From Lumbricus rubellus (taxonomy: Eukaryota > Annelida > Clitellata > Crassiclitellata > Lumbricidae), in the NCBI GenBank assembly GCA_945859605.1, contig OX243811.1:59620044-59684043 (forward strand): a DNA stretch of 64,000 nt, read 5' to 3'. The first letter of the stretch is position 1, and each line of letters opens with the position of its first letter. This document shows, one piece after another, positions 19,801-31,800 of this stretch. Both the position numbers and the translations under genes were made by a program. The notes below the pieces were generated by a model, which saw only the letters and a list, made by a program, of their open reading frames with translations, did not search any database and had not been told where the DNA came from.

Positions 19801-22800
19801 GACCATAAGGCGGACAGTTTTGGCAGCGTCCTCAGCCAAGCAATGAGCATATGATTGCACATCATCAGCATAGGAGTGGCTTCGCAGTGAGCAAGAAGCG
19901 AGCAAAGAGTTAATGTCCGCAGTGAAGAGGATATAGAGCAAGGGCCCTAGAACAGAACCTTGCGGAAGGCCGACTGGAACGGGGATCCAAGGGGAGCGAG
20001 TGGAGAGAAAGACAGTGGAAGAGGAGCGGTCTGTTAGATAGGAAGTTAACCAGTCAAGGAGCAGAGCAGAGATGCCAAAAGAAGTGGAAAGTCGGCGAAT
20101 AAGAATGGTGTGATCGACAGTGTCGAAGGCAGCACTCACGTCGTAGAGGGCCAAAAGGGTGACCTGCGATCTGTCTATAGCGCTATAGACCTCAGTGAGA
20201 AGATGGAGAAGAAGGGTCTCAGTGGAGTGTCCCTTACGGAAGCCAGATTGGAAAGGTGGAAGAAGCAAATTAGAGTCTAGATACCTGAACAGTTGAGAAG
20301 CAACAAGCTTTTCAATAATTTTAGATAGAAACGTAACATTAGCTATAGGTCTATAGCTAGACGGTAGAAGAGGATCAAGTCCCGGCTGCTTCAGGATCGG
20401 CGTGATGATCGACCGTTTCTGGGAAGCCGGTAGAATGCCATCACGAAGCGAGGCATTACACATGAGAGTCAGGAAAGGAAGGAAGATGTCGATGGATTCC
20501 TGTATGAGGAACGGAGGCAAAGTGTCCAATTCAGATGACTTTGGCGGAGAGGAGAGGATGAGGCGACGTAGATCGAGCTCAGAAACGAGGTCGAGGCTGG
20601 AGAGACGGCAATCGGTAGGCGGACATTCCGGAGGAGGAAACCCATCGGTATCCCGACGCACCATGTCGATCTTGGAGGCGAAATGGCTGGCGAAGTCAGC
20701 TGCCGTGAACGGTGGAGGCGCTGCGGTGGATGAAGGTTGAGGTCGTCCCAGGAGATCCTTGAAGGTGGACCACAATCGTCTGGCATCTCCAGCGTTGGAA
20801 GAGATCTTACGCTCCCAGTATTGGCCCTCTATCTCCCTGAAGCGACGGTGCATGGAGCGCACGGATCGGTTGGCGAACGCGTGCGGCGATAGGTTCGCTC
20901 AAGCCGACGGGTGTGACGGCGAAGTGAGTGGCATTCTCCGTTGAACCAGGGAGAAAGAGGACGCGATCGAAGCTTTGCTGGATGCGATGGAAGTAGACGA
21001 TCGAAGATCTCCGTGGTCGATCGCTCATAGATGTCGAATAGTTCCTCGGCAGACGAGTCACGCAGTTGACTTGGGTACGAGAAGGCAGGAACAGCGAGAA
21101 CAGCCGCGTTGAACGCATCCCGGTCCAGGCGCCGCCATCCTCTGATCTGTCTGACAGCGTAGATCGGTGTCTCATGAAGAAACGGGATGGTGGCGATGAC
21201 CATGCCATGGTCCGAGATGATAGGTGGATGGACGTCGACTGAAGCAACGCAGTCGTCCCTGGTGATGACCACGTCCAACCAACCGCCATCACGATGCGTC
21301 GGAACCGAAACGTGCTGCGCCAATCCGAATTTCTCCATTGTTGACAGGAATTCGGTATTCCATCGTAATGAGGAGTCCTCGAGATGGACGTTAAGGTCGC
21401 CAAGTATCAACAGCTGGGTGTTGTACAAGGCAAACTGTTCCAGAACGGTAGAGAACTCAGCGAAGAAGGTAGTAGATGGAGGTGAAGAGCCAGGACGGTA
21501 AATGCCGATGACGGTGAGAGGACCGCGTGGCGTAGAAATGGAGGCAGCCATGGCCTCGAAGGTTGTAGGAGAAGATGCGATGGCGATCTTCTTAAGGCGT
21601 AGACTGTCTTTGTGGTAGATTATAATCCCACCACCACCCGAGGTGTCGCTCGACGTGGTTGGGCGCGGTCGATCGACGATCGAGTAACCCGGTGGGGTCG
21701 AGCGAAGAACAGAGACATCCGTCATTGACTGATGCCACGATTCAGTGATAACGAGTAAATCCAAATCAAGGGAGATAAGGCTGTCAGTAACGGCGACATA
21801 CTTCTCTCGTATGGAACGGGCATTCCACGTTGCCGTACGAAGTCCTTGCGGAAGAGTTGCAGAAGGCATCGGTTGAGAAGGCGGCGGGATCAGAACAGAC
21901 GGTGGCAGCGGCGTGGATCCATCGGCGATCGATCGATCCCCGATTGAGTCGCAGCATCCTTGCCAGAAAGAACTTGTTGTCGGTCGCCACATTCCAGCAC
22001 CGAATAAAGCCTTACGTGACGGTCGGCTAATTCGGAGCGCAGTCGAGCGTAACGACCAAAGTAGGTCACTGGAATAAGTGGCGTGGGGCGTATCCATTAC
22101 GCCGTAGATTTAAACCAAAACAGAACGAAAGAACGAAAACGTAGCTGCAAAATCCGTCGATGATATCGTGGACGAGCAGATAACGAGTAGATTTGTCGAA
22201 CATGAAAGAATTTAAGCGCTTGTAGAACGAGAAATTTAAGATAAAACACGACCAGACCGAGTTGGTGTTTACACGCTAGAAGCGCCACCTATCCTCCCCT
22301 CTGTAATAGCGCATGGTCAATGACTTTCTCAATGATCTTAATGATAACTGTATTGATAATAGTCCTAATAATAATAATACAAAACCAAAATAATAAAACA
22401 AGACTATTTTGCCAGTGCCGTTCAGCCGAGGGCCAGAGGCCGAAGGAAAGGGTGCTGTATACAAGTTGAACATTGAACAAGCTAATGGCAAACGAATGAT
22501 TCCAGATATGGTCATGAAGATTGACCCATGCAGGCATTGCTGAGGGTGCTGAGAGAGTTAAAGAACAGTCGAAGCCTACTAGAAGACCGCGGAACTTCTA
22601 GCAGGTTTTTCCATGATGATCAAGGGCGACTGGTCTGATACCCGAATGCCACAATCTCTAATGTAGTCTGCCATTAGCTTAACTTATTCTTGTGCAGGCC
22701 TGAAGAAAATGTAAGTTTGAGATAATGTAGGCGCCTGTTCGCAAGGGCGGATCCAGGGGGCAATCCGGCCATGCCCCCATATAGAACTGCCCATGCATCG

Positions 22801-25800
22801 TGCCCCCAGCATTTGTTTTCAACAAGCTGTCGAAGAACGTATATGGATGGCTTGGATGACATGACTTTTTTTAAATTAAAAAAGGGCAAATTTTTGGCGG
22901 ACAATGTGGTATACTTTTTCTGAAATTTCGACCAGATGACTAAAAAAGGTCATCAACTTTTTTGGCGGATACGAAAAAAAATCCACACCCAAAGCCTAAA
23001 TTTTTGCCCCCCCCCCCCCCCCCCCCGTCCAAAGTTTCTGTATCCGCCCCTGCCTGTTCCCATGGTCACTCTCTGACACATTCTATGAGCACTTGAGAAT
23101 TGTTTTGTTTCGCCGTTCTGGAATCGAAAGCACCTCTGGGTAGTCTCTTTCAACGGGTGCTCTTTAAAATTTACATAATTGAATGAACGACTGAATTAAT
23201 GAAAATGGTTCAAAAAGGAGAGAGCCAACACTGATAATGCAGAATAGAGCCTTCCTATCAATTTCAACCTGTTTTTCTGTGTTTCAAATAATGTAGGCCT
23301 AAATGGGATCGACAACGGGCTAAATCATGAGTCGACAGTATATAGGTCACAAGTTATTCATCTTTATTTCTTCATAATGCATCTTGTCCATCACCATATT
23401 CCAATGTGTAGATAATTTTCCCCAGCTAAATAATAATATCATCATCTTATTTAGCATCATTCATATCACCACAGATCTCTCATATTCCTTTTCAGTTATT
23501 CCCGTCCTTTATGCTTATCCACTTAATAAAGCTGTTCTTGCTGGAGAGAGAATGGAATTGCAGTGTGAAACGAACTACAATGAAACTGTTAATCGATGGA
23601 CTGCAGCTCAGGCAGGAGGAAAGTTTGCAGTCATTTTTAAAGCGAAGCAACAAACAGACAATTCAGAGAAAGAGCGAGATGTACCTGTAACCAATTCCAA
23701 CTTTTCATATTTTGGAGTTCATTTCCGTCAAAATGGCGACTGCATTCTTTATTCGAACAGAACCGAACTAAAGGATGCTGGTATCTATACATGCTTCAAA
23801 AATAAAGACGCAATTCAAAGAAGCGCTCAACTTACAGTCTTGGGTGAGTACGGTATAGAAACGATGTAGACCTATAATTATGGGCAAATATAGCGAAATC
23901 CATCGTCTCACTGTAGACCCATTTAATCTGCAGACAGCAGACAACCCACGTGAGCGAGACTCTTCATCAGACTTTCATTCATTCATTCATTCATGTGATT
24001 GTGCGTTGTCGAAACGCTAGGGCCTACGTAACTCTGGGTCAGCGAGTTTTTAACAGGTAGCCTAAGCTTACCGATACAGGTCAATATTATCACTTAAGCA
24101 CTTGTGTTTCGCCATACAACGTTGGTCCAACCCCAGCATGAGCACATAAAGTCAATTTGGGAACCATAATATTTCTATATGGGACTAGTAGGGAGCCCGC
24201 AATGGTTCCCATCAACTGCCCATGGAAATGTTTTTAGAACTCATTTCTTGCTTTAGAATCAAATCCTGCTTGCGAGAGTAACATCTCTGCTGTTAACAAC
24301 AACGACTTCTCAAAGTCTTCCAACGTTATTATTTGGATGCTGTGCAGTGTCAATTTTTCGACGGTCGACAATTACCCAATCATGGAGTGGATACAACACC
24401 ATGGATACACACAATCGATTATGAATGATAGTGTTACGATTACTACGATCAATTCCGTAACTTCTGCATTGACTGTTTCAACCAATTCAACAGAAAACGG
24501 AAGTTACTTTTCTTGCATAACATTCTTTAAGTCGTTCATCGGTCCCTTCAAAACTGCTGCTTCTAATGTCCCTGACTTCAGGTTTATTTGGAATTCAACG
24601 AAAGTCATTTTCCCAGAAAGCACCCTTTTCACAGACAAATATCCCGATGACAAAGATATCTTGATGTCATCAGAAGGTATAGTGACTACAAGTGCCACAA
24701 CGGCGTTGTCTGACGGCAATAATGCAGACTCTTTAAGTAACTACTGGTGTAAGTATAATTTAAATCATTAGGCCTATTTGAAGGAAACGCACCTCAACTG
24801 AATTTACTTTTTAGGATCCAATTACGTAATCAAAGTCGTGCTCTCACCATCAAGCAACATGCCACCAATTCTAAATTTTATTTGTTTTTCAAGACAGTAA
24901 GAAATAACTAGTGAGAACTTCCAGGGAATAGCCTAAATGTTTTTTATGTGCGTCTGTTATGTTTGTAGGCCTATGTGCATTTGTTATAGCGCCCCTTCAA
25001 GCTCTCTCTACTCAGAGGCGCTCCCTACTACATCTGTGTTTCACGCCAAAGCAATTGCGAGTGAAAAACTTGCCCAAGGTTCCTACGTGGCGACTTGAGG
25101 TGGATTCGAACATGCGACTCTGCGGCTGCAAGGCAACGAACATAGGCCTACCCACTACATCACCGCGCCCCTCAGTGACATTATTAAAATTAATTAAAAT
25201 GTAATATAATAAATTATGTGATTAAATAATGTGATATTTGTGTGCCAGACATTAATACTTAAATCTAAGGCGACACTTTCACGGTTTAAACCATTTTCGT
25301 CATTATGCCTAGCCTACCTCTTTAAATCATTCAGAACCAATGACATAGTCTAACCATAGATTAAAAAACGATGAAAGTAAAATAAACAAACCGCAAAAAC
25401 GTTCTTTTTTCGGGAAAAAAACGATAAAAATGACAAAAAATGAAACGGAAAATAATTTGCCTTTGTTACATCTGAAATTTCATCTTAAGCTTAAAAGCCT
25501 TGTTTGTGCAATTTCATCTTAATCTGCAAATAACACAACTTTATTATTAGGCCAAAATTAGGCTAATTGGCATAGATCTAAGTAACATTAATCTACCACA
25601 GTTATTTTCATTATAATTGTGGGTTAATTAGAAATTCAGAAAAATTAAAGGTACCAGGTATTGAAATCTTTTCAAATTTTAATTTTAAACATACATGTAG
25701 GTCCACATAAGTTCATGCTGATCGACATGACGCAACTAAAATCTAAGCAGTAGCAAAGACCATAGATCGATGTGTACTAAATTATATACACGGTGTCCCA

Positions 25801-28800
25801 ATTGAAGTGAGCCCCTTTTTTGTTTTGGCGATATACTTGTCAATTCTAAATGAAACTCTGTAAAATTTCAGGGAATGTAAGAGGAATACATTATCAATGT
25901 TTCCTGAAAATTTCATCCAATTCTATGAACAGAGTCCGAAGTTATGCACGTTCAAATTTGGACAAAGTAAATTGTAAGTTTCCAACATGTAAAAGATAGG
26001 AAATTATTGCTTGCAACTGCACGTCTTACTTTCTAATTATTAATAAATATTTCTGTCATATTAATTTCCGTCATTTCCATGTTAGGGAACAATAATAAAA
26101 ATGTTTTTCAGCAAAGATGATTTGAGTTTAATAAAGAATTTAATAGAAGAAAAACATTACGATGCAAAATTGTTTTTAAAGGAATTTCCTAACAGAAACT
26201 GGCCCATCGCAGCCTTATGAAAGTCGCGTAGCCTACGCGTGACGTTGACCAGTGACCACTTCAAACAGCGAAATGTGGAAGAATGGAATCATTTTGATCA
26301 AAGGGATTGTTGACAATGCAATCAATGAATGGCGAAAGCGCCTTAAAGCATGCATTCGAGATAGTGGACTAACTGGAGAACATTTTGAACATCAGATTTG
26401 AAGAACAGCGTTAACACTAATTTCCTATCTTTTACATGTTGGAAACTTACAATTTTAGTTGTCCAAATTTGAACGTGCATAACTTCGGACCCTGTTTGTA
26501 GAATTGGATGACATTTTCAGGAAACACTGATAATTTATCCATCTTCCATTCTCTGAAATTTTGTAGAGTTTCATTTAGAATTAACAGATATATCGCCAAA
26601 ACAAAAAGGGGCTCACTTCAATTGGGACACCGTGTATAATTGTAGGCTACATTTGTACTTTTGTTGTTTATAAATATTAATTAGGCCTATAGACCCAGGA
26701 ATTTTATATCAAAATAACTCTAACAAATTTCATTTCTTGTAGGGACCTACTACATGTATTTCTCAAAATGATGACTTAAACAATAAATATTACATAATGA
26801 CACTGTAGTTGGCTGAATCCTTGTGAATAGCCTATAGTGAAGACGTATGGAATAGGCTATCAAACAAAAACTAAATTTAAAGAAAATAACAATATACAGT
26901 AAATAGGCCTAAATAAATAAAGTTACATAAAAATAAAGGATAAAAGAGGATGCGAAAAATAAAAAACGAAAAAAAGACCTTTTATGGGAGATAATAAAAA
27001 ATGAAAACACTTTTTACAACTATGTTGAGAATAAAGAGTGATTTACATAAAAGTCCAGAAAGGACCAGAATCCAACTTATCTGCTATATCATTCATCAAT
27101 GTCAATCAATTCAGGTATTGAAACAATTTGTTATACGACAGCAAATATTCTAAGGGGCCGTCCATAAAGTACGCCACGCTCCAGGGGGTGGAAGGGGTGT
27201 AAGAAAGTGTGACAGTTTGTGACAGAGGGGAGGGGTCAGGCCATGTGTGAGTCACACATCTATTTTTTTAATGATGTGTATTATATAACTGTCTAGTCTA
27301 AGTTTTGCTTTTTTCAAATTCAATCTACATTGAGTTCGGATCAGGACGTTTGGGCGCCGCCGTTTGGGCGCCGGCCGTTTGGGCGCCGCCGTTTCGGCGC
27401 CGGCCGTTTGGGCGCGACGCCGTTTGGGCGCCGGACGTTGCGGCGCGAAAGAAGAACATTGACGTTTGTAGATATAATTACATACGAAAGAGCCTCCTTC
27501 CTAACCTTGACGTTTGTAGATATAATTACATACGAAAGAGCCTCCTTCCTAACCTTGACGTTTGTAGATATAATTACATACGAAAGAGCCTCCTTCCTAA
27601 CCTTGACGTTTGTAGATATAATTACATACGAAAGAGCCTCCTTCCGAGACTATTGTTTATCCCCTGTGAATGTCGACCGTTGAACATTTGAAACTAATTA
27701 CTGTATCTCTATAACGCTTTTAATAACCATAATCTTTTAAAACATTGGGTTTGTGAACATTAAATCGAACATTGAACTTCTGAAAGTAATTCAGTTCTTT
27801 GTGGAATGCTTTTATTTAACATCAAATCATTCCCTTGGGTAACATGATGTGTTAACATTAAATTTAACAATGCACATTACAAAACATAGCTGAATTAAAA
27901 ATTCCTGGACAAATAAAGAGTTTTAAGTGCTATTTCATTACATAACTTCTTCCGCGCCGAAACGTACGGCGCCCAAACGGCGTCGCGCCCAAACAGCCGG
28001 CGCCGAAACGGCGGCGCCCAAACGGCCGGCGCCCAAACGGCGGCGCCCAAACGTCACGTACCGACATTGAGTTACTGCTTCAATGAATAACTGTGACAAC
28101 TGTTGACAATTAACTATTCTACTATTAAAGTCATTTTAATAATGTGATAGTTCTTTTAAGTGGAAACTTTACAGTTTAATAGTGAAGTGTGTTTTAGATT
28201 AAATTTGAATAAGGTGTTAATTACAAAAAAATTCGAAAGTGCGACGTACTTTAGGGGGGGGGGGGTCCGAGAAAGTGTGACGTACTTTAAGGGGGGGTCT
28301 GAGAAAGTGTGACAGTTTGTGACAGAGGGGGAGGGGGGTCAAAAATGGTCAAAAATTGCGTGACATAGGCTACTTTATGGACGGCCCCTAAGCCCTGTGA
28401 TAAGAAAACAGGTAATTTTACATAAAACCAGGAAGTAGGGCTATAGGTTTGTTTGGATTGAGAATCAATACTTCAAAAACAACGATCATGAACGTATGAA
28501 AATGATAATTGAGAGGAAACATCAAAGTTGGAGAGGATGTGATAGACGAGGTAGAAGACTTTTGGTATTTGGGAAGTGTAACTGCAAACAATGGCAGCTG
28601 TGACAAGAAAATAAGAGTCAGGATAGGCAAGGCCAATGACACGTTCGGAATATTGAACAGCATAGGCCTAGCTGTGTCGCCCGATGCGCTGTCAGCGCGT
28701 GGAAGAACTACGGTCTAAGGTAAAGGATCAGAAAACTAAAACACGGACACGTGCGACTGACAAGTAAAAATTAAAAAGGCAAATTTACACTTATATTATT

Positions 28801-31800
28801 ATACATGTATAACAGCAGTACTTTACGAATGTTTAGTTTTAGTGTCATTGTCCCTGGTGGCTGTTACTTCGATATTCTTTGTCCTACTGGCAATTGTGGT
28901 ACTCAACTTCTACGTATGTCGAAAACGAACTATTACAGGTATAATTGCTTTTCAGCAATAAGCTTAGTCCATAAAATGCATAATGTTAGAAAGTGAAGAA
29001 TAGCCTAAATATAAAAATTACCGTTATTCTATTAATATAACGCGTTGCGTTTATCGTGTGCACACTACACAGCGCCGTCGAGTTTCGTGTTTTTCTTTGG
29101 ATTTCGTTGCTTGCCCCTATGTACGATTGTACGGGCGCCCATGAGTGCGATAGGCAAATATTGCGAGAGACGAGAACTGTGATAATTATGGAAGTAGCGT
29201 AATATGATTGTCAAGGGTTGTGAGAGGCACGAGGCAAAGAGTGTGAATTAAGATATAGGCCTATGATGCGTCAACTTGCCTAGTAATTTTCACAAAATTA
29301 ATGATCAAGTAATGTGTGTAGGCCTACTTAAAGCTACCAGCCTAAGGTCAATCGGTCTGCAGCACGGTAATAATAGTGAAAGGAGCATAAATTTGGCTAG
29401 AGAGAAAGTAAAACAAAAAATGCAAACCTTCGGCTAGTGTTTATGTTATCTTAGCACACAGAACCTTTAATTTGTCTGCCAATTTTCTCATGTTAAATGA
29501 CTGGCTGAAGTACGAGTTAACTCGTACTTGGCGGTGAACGTGTTAAGAGAAAATTGGCAGACTTCTTTATTCATTCAGCTTATTCTCATTGCTCAAGAAT
29601 GAGCAACAGGCCTAGTTAGCCTAGCTGGAAGAGTTCGCGATGTTACACAAACCAAGCCTGAAAAATTCAACTAGCCTACAGCAGCATCGAGAAGCTCCGC
29701 AGTTGTCGTACAGTTTTAGTAGGCCTATAGGCCTATTAAAAAGCAAAACATTCTGAAATTTTATGCTTTGAAATTTGGGACATGACACTGGAGAGAAGCC
29801 ATTTAATTATATAAGCTTACATTGATTAGCATTTTACCAGAATTAGCGCACGAGATTTAAGATAAAAGTAGATCAGGATTCGAAACGAAAACTGTTGCAA
29901 ACAACAGGTTTTCCTAGTATGTCTATAATAGGGCCTATTGAATTTAAATCTAGATTAATAATTTATATACTTCGTAGCATGGAAGTATTGCAAAGTAAAA
30001 ACGTAAATCTCTATAAGAGACTTAAATGTTGGTATCAAGTTTATCTAATAATAACCGAAACTGTGTTATAGCCTAAATGCATTGGCCTAAATGTTAAACA
30101 CGAGACACGCTAAGACCCGGCAAAAGCAGGTCGCGAAAATGAATGCCAGGTTGCAGACCCGGACAGATCCGGTTAAATTTAAGCCATGTGCTCAATTGAT
30201 TGCTAGCCTTCCTAAATGCTCTCATAATTATACCTATGTCATCGTTTATGGTCAACCAACTACACCGGGTTACGCTTTCTGCCCGCATCCAATAAAAAGT
30301 CTTTGTTCTGGTCCTCAAGTCCAAACTGAGCCTCGTGTGGAAATAATTATTTCAGAGATCACATTCGTTTTCTTTCTCATCGACCTCACCGTTCTCTGGA
30401 CTGGTCTGACTTATTTTTCCCACGAGATAGGTAGGTTACACTAGACCTACCTATTAGTCTCCGTAATGAACTTCTTTGTCTTTCTTTGCCCCTTTTCCGC
30501 AAGCGTTTGAAAACCATTCTCTTTGATTATGGTTTGGTGTCAGGTCGGGAGCGCCTCTGAGGAGTTCTCTTGAAGTGGCGCTATATAAATGTTCGATTAC
30601 AATTACAATTACAATTACAATTACAATTACCTATAATTGTTCACGCTCGGCCCATTAGCGTCAATGGACTCTCCTTACCATTTTGTAGAAGGTCAATATA
30701 AATACCCACTTATTAGCAATTTTACTGCCTGTGTTGGCCATCAGAATATCCTGTGATTTATTTGATTTATCACAAATTCCTTTAGTCCTAGGCCTATTAC
30801 TTTGCCTTCCTCCAATAGTGATATCGTTTCGTAATTTTCCAGTTTCTAAGGATATAAAGAATATCATATTCGTATGAACTGCTACAAATGGCCGGCTTAT
30901 ACTTTGTGTCTTTTGAATAATGAGATCCAGTCTAGCTAGCCCGGGGGGCTAGCCAATGGGTATGAAGTGTTAGCGACTTCATTTTTAAGGCCTCGGCATA
31001 TGAGGACGGTGGCCAATCCTCTCCCTCACCGTCTCATTATCCACTGACCGTGAGGTCAGTGTACTCATCATAACTGAGTCGGCTAGGGGGTGCTTGTGGA
31101 ACAGAAATCTCGTTGCAAATTTCTGCCCCGGCGGGGAATTGAACCCCGACCTATTGGTCGACAGTCCAGCGTGCTAACCACTGTACCATCGAGCACCCCT
31201 TATTTTGAATAATGACCAGCGATATTTCAGTGTCAATCGCCTGAATCAGTCTGTAGAGAAACGTTTTGTTGTGCTCCGAAAAACAACTAAATAATGACCT
31301 ATAATTAATTCTCTTCCATAAATCCGACCACTGAAGATTCTATTTCTAATATAATCATCAGACTGTTGCTTCAATCTCAATAATTATTCATTCATCGTTC
31401 ATTCATTCGGACATTTATAGTATCTATACTTGCAATTTGGGCACTGCTTTTTCAGATGTATTGGATCCTGTTCATGCGTCGAGTTTTGCCTCGTTGGATC
31501 ATCCGATATCAGACGAATACGAGATAATACCATATGCATATACGGATGGCTATGACAAGATAGAAGAGACAGAAGACATAATCGAAACTGATTTCGATGT
31601 CTCTATGTTTTTGCCATTACCAAGGCGAGAAGGCCCTCTTCCAACACCTGGCTATGACAGTCTATTATCACAAACAAGTATACCCACCATCTATAGCCCT
31701 ATTGACAACTACGAACAGCCAGTGGACAGTGACATCATTGAAATAATGCCAAATCACACATCAGAACTTCAACAGTGTTCAAGTATAGATAAGTCAGTAG

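Larger units (their letters stand above)
18938..22290 (-). mobile_element. Near full-length L2/CR1-like LINE
   Basis: About 3.35 kb on the minus strand: short 5' leader, endonuclease frame (20829-22097), RT frame (18994-20862), 3' UTR with GGGAGCGCCTCTGAGTAGCG and GGCGCTATATAAATTT, and a terminal (TGAT)n tail at 18938-18961. High frame integrity implies recent insertion. One frameshift breaks the polyprotein near 20840. The 5' end is approximate. It is inserted in IgR-B intron 1, antisense. Confidence 0.85.
27154..28388. mobile_element. Harbinger-like MITE with TAA target duplication
   Basis: The ends GGGGCCGTCCATAAAGTAC and, inverted, GGGGCCGTCCATAAAGTAGC are flanked by TAA on both sides. 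A 3-bp TWA duplication is typical of PIF/Harbinger. Subterminal GTGACAGTTTGTGACAGAGG occurs in the same orientation on both sides. A foldback element is inserted in the middle. Confidence 0.75.

Noticed and set aside
27461..27646. Regular 48-bp repeats resembling a CRISPR array
   Set aside because: The whole 48 bp is repeated, with no unique spacers; the context is eukaryotic and inside a foldback transposon.
30091..30444. 117-codon plus-strand frame
   Set aside because: No recognised domain, no splice sites of matching phase with IgR-B, and an equally long frame on the opposite strand; not supported as a gene or IgR-B exon.
31120..31200. tRNA-like sequence (minus) with good B-box
   Set aside because: It is the head of a SINE bounded by 13-bp target duplications and the cloverleaf is not intact. 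The tRNA-like heads at 14544, 24961, 32897 and 59545 were rejected as tRNA genes for the same kind of reason.
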